This document shows positions 1-7,053 of a DNA stretch of 64,000 nucleotides, piece after piece. Under the pieces are notes generated by a model. The model was not told where the DNA came from, made no database searches, and saw only the letters and a list, made by a program, of their open reading frames with translations. This stretch comes from Megasphaera_A sueciensis (GTDB taxonomy: Bacteria > Bacillota > Negativicutes > Veillonellales > Megasphaeraceae): the NCBI RefSeq assembly GCF_050219315.1, contig NZ_CP116939.1:1178001-1242000 (forward strand), given 5' to 3'. A program made the position numbers and the translations under genes. Positions within the stretch are counted from its first letter, which is position 1; every line of letters starts with the position of its first letter.

Positions 1-1233
1 ATATACAAGATACGCCGGGATCAGACACCCTACCATCCCAAAGACCGGACTGCAGATGGAAGTAAAACTCAGTACCGGTGCGTTCAGCACGATAGCGCCC
101 CACGATACCATGATCGTAAAAAAGATAATGCCATATTTCAGGATCGTCTTGTTAACACGTTCCTCCGGCATCACACGGCACAGCATATTCATGGCCAGCC
201 CTTGGCAGGCTTCGCGGAATCCGAGATATACACCAAAATACGCCGTCATAACCGCAAAAATATTGAGAATCAAGCTGAATACCTTAACATATTGCTGTCC
301 GCTGCCCTGGGCCGCCATCGCCAGTGCCGAAATATTGGCATGGTACGCCGCGACTGCCTGGTCATGTCCCATCGACAATGTGAACGATACGGCATAGAAA
401 AACACGGTGACGAACAGGATGCAAAATGCGATATTCATGGCCCGCATCGCTTTATACCGAGCCACGGCAATAGACTTTTCATGGGACCGGTAAGAAATAA
501 CCATGGGACTCAAGCTTTGAATAAATAAGATAGAAGTCAGCGTAAACGGCAGCATGACGATCGTATCATGGATGAGCTGGCCGATCGGCGGGATGGCCCC
601 GACATTCGCCAGATTCCAGTGGCTCACCATCAGGCAGCCGAGGATAGCTACGACACACAACTTAGTAAGCACCATGCCCGTTGCGATCTTGAACAACACT
701 TTTTCCCCGCGGGAAGCCAGCAGGACCAGCAAGCAGATGATTCCCAGTCCATACAGCGGATTTTTCGACAGCAGCGTGTCCGTCACGCCAAAAGACTGCA
801 GGAAAGAGGCACTGTCATTGTTGATCGCCGTAGAATACACAAACACCCAGATGATCAGCATAACAAAGTACAACGCACCCAAGAACATGCCCCAGTTCTT
901 CCCCAAATACCCTTTGATGACGCTGGGATAATCCTGGCACTTCGGGGAATCAGCCAGCGTATTGATAAATAACCGCTGGAATAAATACATTGCCGGATAT
1001 CCGATGACCGAAGATAACAAAAATACCCATAATCCCATCAAGCCTACCTGCACCGGCAAAAATACAATACCGGCACCAATAGCCATGCCGATACTCATAA
1101 TGACCCAGCCCCAGTCTGTACTATCGAAGCGGGTCGCTTTTTTCCATTCCTCCGGACTCAGCCCGGAATGCTTTTCCAACGCCCCGGCAGTAAAATCATC
1201 TGCCATAGACGTTTTTGTTGAAGACGGTTCCAT
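1..1233 (-). CDS. Amino-acid permease, HAAAP (SdaC/TdcC-like) family, 3' end cut by window
   Basis: Reading the minus strand from the ATG at 1233 gives 411 codons that stay open to the window edge. A hydrophilic N-terminus of about 40 residues is followed by alternating hydrophobic helices. The first helix carries the motif GMAIGAGIVFLPVQVG, typical of hydroxy/aromatic amino-acid permeases (E. coli SdaC has GTAIGAGVLFLPI at the same place). Later segments such as VFVYSTAINN and YLGFREACQG also resemble SdaC (YLGAREGFNG). The role is probably proton-coupled uptake of serine, threonine or a related amino acid across the inner membrane; the substrate is not readable from sequence. The start is supported by an AAGGAGGAAT ribosome site just upstream. 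SdaC is about 429 residues, so only the last 20 or so are likely missing. The upstream region holds several GTATC/GATAC repeats shared with the adjacent repressor pair. Confidence 0.85.
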   Translation of the reverse strand, partial: MEPSSTKTSMADDFTAGALEKHSGLSPEEWKKATRFDSTDWGWVIMSIGMAIGAGIVFLPVQVGLMGLWVFLLSSVIGYPAMYLFQRLFINTLADSPKCQDYPSVIKGYLGKNWGMFLGALYFVMLIIWVFVYSTAINNDSASFLQSFGVTDTLLSKNPLYGLGIICLLVLLASRGEKVLFKIATGMVLTKLCVVAILGCLMVSHWNLANVGAIPPIGQLIHDTIVMLPFTLTSILFIQSLSPMVISYRSHEKSIAVARYKAMRAMNIAFCILFVTVFFYAVSFTLSMGHDQAVAAYHANISALAMAAQGSGQQYVKVFSLILNIFAVMTAYFGVYLGFREACQGLAMNMLCRVMPEERVNKTILKYGIIFFTIMVSWGAIVLNAPVLSFTSICSPVFGMVGCLIPAYLVY

Positions 1234-1253
1234 TTCTATTCCTCCTTAAATAT

Positions 1254-1409
1254 GATACGGTATCCCTTATATACGAAACCTCGCCTCCTTTAACTGTCTG
1301 GAACCGGAAACAAGCACATCCGGTTACAAACGTATCGTTTTGACATGATACGCATATCCTCCCCTTTCCCCTGCTGTCTGCCGTATTTAAAACGTGTCTT
1401 TTAAGATAC
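1254..1409. promoter_or_regulatory. Permease leader with GTATC/GATAC operator-like inverted repeats
   Basis: Three sites built from GTATC half-sites lie between the permease start and the end of the small cro-like gene: 1254-1264 (GATAC-G-GTATC), 1331-1352 (CGTATC, 10-bp spacer, GATACG) and 1394-1409 (GTGTC-6-GATAC). The last overlaps the TAA stop of the cro-like gene. A fourth site of the same kind lies in the divergent cro/cI promoter at 1637-1652. The shared half-site suggests that the neighbouring repressor also binds in front of the permease; this is an inference from sequence pattern only. Confidence 0.5.
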
Positions 1410-1613
1410 ATTCCGGCCAAAAAAAATAACGGTCACATCAATCTCCTTTAACTTAAGACGCACGATAATCCGCTGCATCTCATCCCGATCAAACTCATAG
1501 ATGCCACCGATTTTCTTGTTCCAGGTAGAAGACGACATATGAATAGATTGCAGAAAACGCCCCATGGATATGCCTTCTTCTCTGATCTTAGCCAGCAATA
1601 ACTCCGCATTCAA
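1401..1613 (-). CDS. Small Cro-like HTH DNA-binding protein (70 aa)
   Basis: The 70-residue product begins MNAELLLAKIREEGIS and has the helix-turn-helix layout of phage Cro-like or DUF739-type regulators (GRFLQSIHMSSSTWNKKI as the recognition unit, followed by a final helix around DRDEMQRIIVRL). It is transcribed divergently from the S24 repressor at 1782, separated by 168 bp that contain an operator-like repeat, which is the classic Cro/CI arrangement. The ribosome site AGGAGGATAT precedes the ATG. An identical architecture with a different sequence recurs at 3099-3335. It most likely binds the same operators as its CI partner. No phage structural or lysis genes are nearby, so it is either a phage remnant or a domesticated switch. 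Confidence 0.7.
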   Translation of the reverse strand: MNAELLLAKIREEGISMGRFLQSIHMSSSTWNKKIGGIYEFDRDEMQRIIVRLKLKEIDVTVIFFGRNVS

Positions 1614-1636
1614 TTCCTATATCCTCCTTTTTCTAC

Positions 1637-1652
1637 GTATCTTTTACGACAC
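1637..1652. promoter_or_regulatory. Operator-like repeat in first cro/cI intergenic region
   Basis: The 16-bp sequence GTATCTTTTACGACAC is an imperfect inverted repeat (GTATC/GACAC) placed just upstream of the cro-like gene. It matches the site at 1394-1409 (GTGTC...GATAC) at the other end of that gene, so the gene is bracketed by two copies. It is the best candidate binding site for the 1782-2405 repressor. Confidence 0.55.
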
Positions 1653-1781
1653 TTTAATTATACGTATTCCCCGCGATGCTGTCAACATGTGCGGACACAG
1701 TTGCCAATATTGCATGAATACCGTTGCCTCTTAGCAACTTTCACAGTATAATAAATATATTAACAGATGAGGTAAATCCAA

Positions 1782-2405
1782 ATGAAAATACAAGATGTAC
1801 TATCCTGGCGCCGTAAACAATTAAACCTGACCTTAGAAGAAGTCGCCCGGCATGTAGATGTCGGAAAAAGCACCGTGCGAAAATGGGAACACGGCATCAT
1901 CAAAAACATGGGACGAGATAAAATAGCACTCTTAGCCGAAGCCTTGACCCTGCCCCCGGCCCTGCTCTTAAAAGATGATGTTTCGATGGAAGAACTGCAG
2001 GCATATACCCGTATATACGCAGAAAACGTCCCTATGCCGATTACGATTCCCATTATCCGAGAACCCGCCGGAGAATCCGGCACCTGTATCGAAGAACAGG
2101 CCCCGTATCAGCTGGATATACATGCCGACTTTACGCTCCGCATGCAGGGAGACAGCATGACCGCTGCACGAATCAACGATGGCGATATCGTATTCATCCA
2201 TAAGCAGGACCACGTCGATGACGGGGAAATCGCAGCCGTCCTGATCAATGACACGACGACCTTGAAACGCGTATACTTCATAGGCGAAAAAATACAATGC
2301 CTGGCAGAAAATCCCAACTACAAACCGCTGTATTTTGACACCTGCCATGATGACACCTTCAAAATACTGGGCAAAGCCGTTGCTTTTTATAGTGAAATCG
2401 AATAG
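1782..2405 (+). CDS. CI/LexA-like repressor, HTH-XRE plus peptidase S24 (207 aa)
   Basis: The N-terminal 65 residues form an XRE-type helix-turn-helix (LTLEEVARHVDVGKSTVRKWEHG). Residues about 100-207 form a LexA-like S24 self-cleavage domain: the nucleophile serine is in MQGDSM and the general-base lysine in TTTLKRVYF. Such repressors are inactivated by RecA-stimulated autoproteolysis after DNA damage, which suggests SOS control of its targets. An Ala-Gly cleavage bond is not certain from inspection, although EPAGESG near residue 90 is a linker candidate. The gene diverges from the Cro-like gene at 1401-1613. It ends inside the 15-bp inverted repeat at 2403-2459. Confidence 0.85.
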   Translation: MKIQDVLSWRRKQLNLTLEEVARHVDVGKSTVRKWEHGIIKNMGRDKIALLAEALTLPPALLLKDDVSMEELQAYTRIYAENVPMPITIPIIREPAGESGTCIEEQAPYQLDIHADFTLRMQGDSMTAARINDGDIVFIHKQDHVDDGEIAAVLINDTTTLKRVYFIGEKIQCLAENPNYKPLYFDTCHDDTFKILGKAVAFYSEIE

Positions 2406-2459
2406 TACTGCACCTATAAAGCCTTTTTTCACAGGAAACGCTTCATAGGTGCAGTACTA
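2403..2459. repeat. Perfect 15-bp inverted repeat at the end of the S24 gene
   Basis: Arms 2403-2417 and 2445-2459 (TAGTACTGCACCTAT and its exact complement) enclose a 27-base loop. The first arm contains the TAG stop of the repressor gene. No T-tract follows on either strand, so it is not a canonical intrinsic terminator; it may still stop transcription or protect the 3' end. Confidence 0.6.
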
Positions 2460-2494
2460 GTATTAAAAATATTAAAAAGCAGAAATGTCCATCG

Positions 2495-2971
2495 TCATCC
2501 AAAAAATACGGAAAACAAAGAAAGGGAATGGGAATGTTTTTTATCCGGAATACGCCCGGAATGATTCGCATTTTCCGCCGCAGATTTCATCACGATTAAT
2601 ACCGCTTTATCTAACACATTGATGGGTTCATCCACCGCATAGGTTGTGATCTGCGCCTTATTAATATTCAATTTTCTCGAATTCGTAAACAGCAGTTGAT
2701 TCTCTTGCACTACATCCGTGTTTTTCACAAATCGATCATCGAAATGTTCGCAGACACAAAATTGATCTTCAATCAGTATCGGCCGTACCAATTCCTTTAC
2801 ACTGTGGATCATGCCCATGCTTTGCTTGGTTTCCGGATCTATGATCTCATTATTTGCGCCTATAATTTGAAAATAGCACTGCTCTGTTATATGCCTGTCC
2901 GCTCCGGCATTAATAACAATCCGGTATTCATCTAAAATACGTATCACTTTAAAAAGAGTATTATTTTCCAT
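2495..2971 (-). CDS. Putative small beta-barrel protein of unknown function (158 aa)
   Basis: No named family is certain. The first 75 residues (FKVIRILDEYRIVINAG, then IIDPETKQSMG and a VKELVRPILIED-like strand) resemble the small all-beta domain often described as 'flagellar assembly T C-terminal-like', found in stand-alone cytoplasmic proteins of Firmicutes. The remaining half is rich in polar residues and ends with a basic tail. The ATG at 2971 is chosen over an upstream in-frame start at 2998 because TGAGG lies 8 bases before it. The gene sits between two Cro/CI modules on the strand of the cro genes, and a perfect inverted repeat lies 40 bp upstream. It may be the cargo of one of the switches; this is speculative. 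Confidence 0.55.
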   Translation of the reverse strand: MENNTLFKVIRILDEYRIVINAGADRHITEQCYFQIIGANNEIIDPETKQSMGMIHSVKELVRPILIEDQFCVCEHFDDRFVKNTDVVQENQLLFTNSRKLNINKAQITTYAVDEPINVLDKAVLIVMKSAAENANHSGRIPDKKHSHSLSLFSVFFG

Positions 2972-3010
2972 ATGATACCTCACATCAATACAATACACGG
3001 TAACCGAATC

Positions 3011-3030
3011 ATACTATGTCATCATAGTAT
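3011..3030. promoter_or_regulatory. Perfect inverted repeat upstream of the 158-aa gene
   Basis: ATACTATG-TCAT-CATAGTAT is a perfect 8-bp-arm inverted repeat 40 bp before the start of the 2495-2971 gene. Its position and symmetry suit an operator. It does not match the GTATC or CGTCCC motifs of the neighbouring repressor modules. Confidence 0.4.
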
Positions 3031-3098
3031 ATACGTAAGTTCTGATGCCTAGCTCTTACGCAGGTTAACTATGCCCACCTCACTTTCAATTTTTTAGT

Positions 3099-3335
3099 TT
3101 ACATCCTTGTTTCGTCCCGTTTTTGAGACGATTGGCTTAAAAAAATTTCATTGCGTTCCGAAGAATTTGTAATATGCAAAATATCGCATAACTTAATGGC
3201 ATCATCCAGAAAAAACCGGGTATCTCCCCGCATCTTCCGGTTGAGAGCCTGTGGTGTAATTCCCATTTGGACAGCAACATCACAATATTTAATTCCTCTT
3301 TCCGCTATTTTAGCTCGCAATTTTGGAACATTCAT
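3099..3335 (-). CDS. Cro-like HTH protein of second switch (78 aa)
   Basis: The 78-residue product (MNVPKLRAKIAERGIKYCDVAVQMG, with ITPQALNRKMRG as recognition helix) belongs to the same small Cro/DUF739-like class as 1401-1613 but is only distantly similar. It diverges from the S24 repressor at 3499. Candidate operators lie in its promoter and across its 3' coding end. The ribosome site AAGGAGGGAG precedes the ATG. Its C-terminal tail (SQSSQKRDETRM) is encoded across one operator-like site, so binding there could act as a roadblock. Confidence 0.7.
   Translation of the reverse strand: MNVPKLRAKIAERGIKYCDVAVQMGITPQALNRKMRGDTRFFLDDAIKLCDILHITNSSERNEIFLSQSSQKRDETRM
3113..3130. promoter_or_regulatory. 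Operator-like site inside the 3' end of the second cro gene
   Basis: CGTCCCGTTTTTGAGACG is an inverted repeat (CGTC/GACG) lying inside codons near the end of the 3099-3335 gene. It matches sites in that gene's promoter (3354-3370 and 3401-3423), giving the same bracketed layout as in the first module, but with an unrelated sequence. Confidence 0.5.
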
Positions 3336-3353
3336 GAATTCTCCCTCCTTTTC

Positions 3354-3423
3354 GTTCCATTTTTTGGGACAACTATATTATAAAATATTTGATATAGTCT
3401 GTCAATCCCATTTTTGAAACGAC
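3354..3423. promoter_or_regulatory. Divergent promoter with two operator-like sites (second cro/cI module)
   Basis: Two copies of the module-specific motif are present: GTTCCATTTTTTGGGAC at 3354-3370 and GTCAATCCCATTTTTGAAACGAC around 3401-3423. An AT-rich block between them (TATATTATAAAATATT) can hold the -10 regions of the cro gene (leftward) and the S24 gene (rightward). Together with 3113-3130 this makes three sites, as expected for a CI/Cro switch. Confidence 0.5.
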
Positions 3424-3498
3424 TGGCATATTTTACGCAATCCATCGTTGCGTTTATGAAACCAAGAGTTTATAATATTTTAATAAGGAGGGTTTATT

Positions 3499-4200
3499 AT
3501 GAACCAAAAAAACCTGCCAAACGAAATCATATCGCTAATAAAACAAAAAATGAAGGAAGATGCTGTCAGTTACGGTGAATTGTCAAAAGAAACAAAAATA
3601 CCAAAATCCACACTGCAACGCTACATCACAGGGCGGACATCCAAAATCCCCCTCGATGCGATCAGTGAAATCGCAAAGGTATTGCATATATCGGCAGACA
3701 TTGCCAGTGCCCTGTCAGACAAGACAAGTCCCCTAGCAGCATACCGTACACCCTATCAAAAAAAGTCTCCTTCCTCTGTGTATTATGAAATTCCTATCGG
3801 TATGCCCATCGGTGATGTATTAACCGCAGATAGTATGATTCATCTCCCCCACATGTCTATAGCAGATACGTTGCTGGGTCCCTACGCCGGCAACAAAAAC
3901 CTGGTCATCATGCACGTCACCGGTGACTCTATCAACAACATTGTAAAAAAAGGCGCTGCCATTGCCGTGCTCACACAGATAACCATAGATACACTCCATA
4001 ACGGAGATATTATCGCCGCCCTATATGGTACAGAAAAAAAATACATCATAAAACGATTCTATCGGGACAAAAAAACAGGCGATATTATCTTACGCCCCGA
4101 CAGTACAAATCTATCCTTCCGTGAAACCGTCATCACCCATGAAAATCTTGAAAAATTTAAAATACTGGGCAAAATCGTGGTATACAATGTCATACTATAA
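3499..4200 (+). CDS. CI-like repressor, HTH plus peptidase S24 (233 aa)
   Basis: Residues about 10-65 form an HTH (VSYGELSKETKIPKSTLQRYITG), and residues about 120-233 a LexA-like S24 domain with the serine in HVTGDSINN and the lysine in KKYIIKRFYR. It is a second, non-identical CI-type repressor 1.1 kb from the first; the HTH and linker differ strongly, consistent with a different operator. The AAGGAGGGTTTATT ribosome site is well placed. A stable hairpin follows the stop. Its partner is the divergent Cro-like gene at 3099-3335. Confidence 0.85.
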   Translation: MNQKNLPNEIISLIKQKMKEDAVSYGELSKETKIPKSTLQRYITGRTSKIPLDAISEIAKVLHISADIASALSDKTSPLAAYRTPYQKKSPSSVYYEIPIGMPIGDVLTADSMIHLPHMSIADTLLGPYAGNKNLVIMHVTGDSINNIVKKGAAIAVLTQITIDTLHNGDIIAALYGTEKKYIIKRFYRDKKTGDIILRPDSTNLSFRETVITHENLEKFKILGKIVVYNVIL

Positions 4201-4203
4201 AAA

Positions 4204-4232
4204 AACGTGCGGGCTGACACAGTCCGCACGTT
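4204..4232 (-). terminator. Hairpin after the second S24 gene; T-tract only on the minus strand
   Basis: AACGTGCGG and CCGCACGTT form a 9-bp stem with a short inner stem CTG-ACA-CAG. On the plus strand it is followed by AAATAAAG, but on the minus strand seven T residues follow directly. It therefore looks like an intrinsic terminator for leftward transcription coming from the IS region, and perhaps a weaker one for the repressor gene. Confidence 0.6.
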
Positions 4233-4357
4233 AAATAAAGAAACAACGTGACGCATGAATAATACGGATCTAGTTGAGCCACCTGTCCGATCAAAGTGAG
4301 CCACCATACCGTTTAAGCCTGAGCCACCTGTCCGGACGAAGTGAGCCATGACCATAA

Positions 4358-4405
4358 CCCGTATAATGTATGTATACATCTAGAGATGTAAATACATTAT
4401 ACGGG
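4358..4405 (+). promoter_or_regulatory. Leader hairpin that would hide the istA ribosome site (IS-A)
   Basis: Arms 4358-4371 (CCCGTATAATGTAT) and 4392-4405 (its exact complement) pair, and an inner TACATC-TAGA-GATGTA stem extends the hairpin. The GGGAGG ribosome site at 4403-4408 partly lies in the second arm, immediately before the istA ATG. The first arm also contains TATAAT, a likely -10. A transcript entering from outside would fold and mask the ribosome site, whereas one started inside the first arm would not. This is the usual logic of IS elements that block expression from read-through. Confidence 0.55.
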
Positions 4406-4412
4406 AGGTCAT

Positions 4413-4457
4413 ATGATGACCAAATATCGCGAAATCATAAGGTTGAAGCACCTTGGT
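4413..4457 (+). pseudogene. istA: 5' end of istA of IS-A, cut off by the IS-B insertion
   Basis: Fifteen codons (MMTKYREIIRLKHLG) remain before the insertion point. Joining codon 15 at 4457 to 7054 restores an open frame reading ...KHLG-FSERNIARSC..., matching the start of the inner copy (MLNYREIIRLKSLGYSNLRVG). The gene was therefore intact before insertion. The ribosome site GGGAGG precedes the ATG. Confidence 0.85.
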
Positions 4458-4608
4458 TGTATATTCCAACAAAATAGTGCAGTCTTGCCGACAATTTAGT
4501 GCGTATCTTTCCGATAATTAAGTGCACTCATTTTCGATAACAGTGCATGCCCTATATAATGAAAATGGCACACATACGTGTGACTATCATTATTGGAGGT
4601 CGATAATC

Positions 4609-6150
4609 ATGTTAAATTATCGAGAAATCATCAGGCTTAAAAGCCTGGGGTACAGCAACTTGCGTGTCGGCAACAGTTGTGGAAGTTCCCGGAATACTAT
4701 CGCCGAAGTATGGAAATTAGCTCAAGACAAAGAGTTAACATGGCCAATTCCAAATAATCTTACAAATAAGGATCTATCTGCTATTCTCTACCCTGGACGA
4801 CTCACGTCTCAAGGACGAAAACTCCCTGATTATGAGTATATTTACAAAGAGCTGGCGAAACCAGGAGTTACGCTTTCCCTGTTGTGGTCGGAATACTGTG
4901 AGAAATGTCGACATGAAGGAATGATTCCCTATCAGCATTCCCAATTCAGTGACAAGTACCATGCATACGCTGCTTCAAAGAAGGCAACCCTTAGGATAAC
5001 AAGAAAACCGGGAGAAATCATGGAGGTCGACTGGGTTGGAAATACATTGTCTGTTATTGATGAAACAACAGGAGAAGAAATAAAAGCTTATGTTTTTGTG
5101 GCATGCCTACCATGCAGCCTTTACAGTTATGCCGAAGCATTTCCAGACATGAAGTCCAATCACTGGATTGAAGCCCATGTTCATGCTTACTCTTTCTTTG
5201 GTGGCGTAACCCGCATTCTTGTACCAGATAATCTCAAAACAGGAGTGATTAAAAACACAAGCACAGAGCTCATTTTAAACCATTCCTACCATGAGATGGC
5301 AGAACATTATGGCACCGCCATAATTCCAGCTAGGCCATTCACTCCACGAGATAAAGCTAATGCTGAGCGAACCGTTGGCGTTATTGAAACCTGGATTTTG
5401 GCAGCAATTCGCAACAGGAAGTGTTTTTCCTTTACGGAAGTAAATGCCGTAATCCTTGAAAAGCTTACAGAATTCAACAAAAAACCGTTTCAAAAGAAGA
5501 AAGGAAGCAGATTCACAGCATTTGAAGAGGAAGAAAAGGACTTCCTCATGCCACTGCCTGCTTCCCCGTATGAGACGGCTATCTGGTCGAAAGCCACCAT
5601 ACAACCCGATTATCTCATACCCGTCGGGAATTGCAAGTATTCTGTGCCATATGAATTTATTGGTAAAAAAATTGAGGTACGAACCACGGAAAAGACAATA
5701 GAGATGTTTTTCCATGGACAAAGAATTGCTTCGCATATCCGTAGAGCATACTCCCAAGAACCAATTTATGTACCTGAACATATGCCGGCAAACCACAGGC
5801 AGTATCTTGCATACAACAGTGAGAATTTTCTTAAATGGGGTGAAAACATAGGGGATAACGCGCTGCTTGTTATTAAAAACTTTCTATATATGCATAAGAT
5901 AGAAAGACAGGGCTACAAATCCTGTGTTTCGTTAATGAGACTAGCAGACCGCTATTCTACAAACAGGCTCGAACAAGCATGCGGTACCGCTTTAACATAT
6001 ACCCCAAGTCCCAGCCTTAAAAATATTGCAACAATTCTTAAAAACGGTCTGGACAAAGTTAAGGTAAAGCCCCCGTCCTTACAATCTGATACATCTCACG
6101 GCATAACACGCGGTGCAGCATATTTCCGGGGAGGTAAAGAAAAATGTTAA
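4609..6150 (+). CDS. istA: IS21-family transposase IstA (inner element, 513 aa)
   Basis: An N-terminal HTH (MLNYREIIRLKSLGYSNLRVG) is followed by an rve-type DDE integrase core. Visible core elements are GEIMEVDWVGNTLSV (first Asp), the middle Asp in ITRILVPDNLKTGV-like sequence, and a third acidic residue in PRDKANAERTVGVIE. The C-terminal Mu-type beta-barrel region follows (PVGNCKYSVPYEFIGKKIEVR). The ATG at 4609 is chosen over an upstream in-frame start because TTGGAGGTC lies just before it and homology starts there. The length equals the 514 aa reconstructed for the copy it interrupted. It overlaps istB by 7 bp, as usual in this family. Confidence 0.93.
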   Translation: MLNYREIIRLKSLGYSNLRVGNSCGSSRNTIAEVWKLAQDKELTWPIPNNLTNKDLSAILYPGRLTSQGRKLPDYEYIYKELAKPGVTLSLLWSEYCEKCRHEGMIPYQHSQFSDKYHAYAASKKATLRITRKPGEIMEVDWVGNTLSVIDETTGEEIKAYVFVACLPCSLYSYAEAFPDMKSNHWIEAHVHAYSFFGGVTRILVPDNLKTGVIKNTSTELILNHSYHEMAEHYGTAIIPARPFTPRDKANAERTVGVIETWILAAIRNRKCFSFTEVNAVILEKLTEFNKKPFQKKKGSRFTAFEEEEKDFLMPLPASPYETAIWSKATIQPDYLIPVGNCKYSVPYEFIGKKIEVRTTEKTIEMFFHGQRIASHIRRAYSQEPIYVPEHMPANHRQYLAYNSENFLKWGENIGDNALLVIKNFLYMHKIERQGYKSCVSLMRLADRYSTNRLEQACGTALTYTPSPSLKNIATILKNGLDKVKVKPPSLQSDTSHGITRGAAYFRGGKEKC

Positions 6151-6923
6151 AACAATCCACTGTTGATAAACTACATGATATGCGTTTGTCCGAAATGGCC
6201 GCTGTTTTTGAAGAACAATGCAATGATAAATATTTCGACAATCTCTCCTTCGAAGACAGAATCGGGATGATGATTGATCGAGAATGGACTAAACGCCAAA
6301 ACACGAAGATGAACAAGCTTATTCATACAGCAGCATTTCGTTATCCAGATGCCTGCGTTGAAAATATTGAATACCAGCCTGACAGGAACCTTGATAAAGC
6401 ACTAATTAATTCGTTTGCTACTTGCCAATACATTCGTGAAAGTCACCATATTATTCTGAAAGGAGCATCTGGAAATGGGAAAACATATATTGCCTGTGCC
6501 CTTGGCAATGCTGCCTGCAGAAACTACTTAAAGGTTCGGTATATAAGGTTGCCAGAGCTTCTGGATGAACTGGCAATTGCTCATGGTGAAGGAACATTTG
6601 AAAAGCTCATTAAATCTTACCAAAAAGTTGGATTGCTGATCGTAGATGAATTCTTGTTAACACCTTTATCCAGTGATCAGGCAAGAGAATTGCTAGAAAT
6701 TATTGAAGCAAGAAGCGTTAAGGGATCTGTGATATTCTGCACACAATTTGAACCAGGCGACTGGTACAACAGGATTGGTACAGAAAGTGATGCCACCGTA
6801 TCTGAAGCCATTATTGACAGGATTGTACACAACAGTTATGAAGTCTTTATTGACGGACAGGTTTCAATGCGCGAACGTCACGGGTTAAAACAATCTGCAC
6901 AACAAAAAACATTAAGTTATTAA
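6144..6923 (+). CDS. istB: IS21-family helper ATPase IstB (inner element, 259 aa)
   Basis: This is an AAA+ ATPase of the DnaC/IstB type that assists IstA in strand transfer and target choice. Walker A is GASGNGKTYIACALGNAAC, Walker B is GLLIVDEFLL, and sensor-1-like residues follow in VIFCTQFEPGDWY. The length is normal for the family. The start overlaps the istA stop. Confidence 0.93.
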   Translation: MLKQSTVDKLHDMRLSEMAAVFEEQCNDKYFDNLSFEDRIGMMIDREWTKRQNTKMNKLIHTAAFRYPDACVENIEYQPDRNLDKALINSFATCQYIRESHHIILKGASGNGKTYIACALGNAACRNYLKVRYIRLPELLDELAIAHGEGTFEKLIKSYQKVGLLIVDEFLLTPLSSDQARELLEIIEARSVKGSVIFCTQFEPGDWYNRIGTESDATVSEAIIDRIVHNSYEVFIDGQVSMRERHGLKQSAQQKTLSY

Positions 6924-7053
6924 AAGGTTTACGACTGCATAGCTTCCGGGAGCACTGCACTGAATTTTCGGGAGCTATGCACTAAATTTCTAGAAAGGGG
7001 TGCACTAAAACTTCGGAAAGATTGCACTTTAGGAATGGAATATTCACCTTGGT

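Larger units (their letters stand above)
4458..7046 (+). mobile_element. Complete IS21-family element (IS-B), 2589 bp, inserted in istA of IS-A
   Basis: The ends are TGTATATTCCAA (left) and GGAATATTCA (right), imperfect inverted repeats in TG...CA form. The 7-bp target CCTTGGT is duplicated at 4451-4457 and 7047-7053. Multiple subterminal repeats containing AGTGCA with CTTTCCGATAA-like cores occur at both ends (4475-4545 and 6950-7030). The element holds complete istA and istB. Removing it plus one target copy restores the host istA frame, which points to a recent insertion. Confidence 0.92.

Noticed and set aside
202..972. Several plus-strand open frames of 100-134 codons at the left edge
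   Set aside because: All are antisense to the membrane permease read on the minus strand, which has a proper ribosome site and family motifs.
1401..4200. Prophage
   Set aside because: Two Cro/CI pairs are present, but there is no integrase, terminase, portal, capsid, tail or lysis gene in the region.
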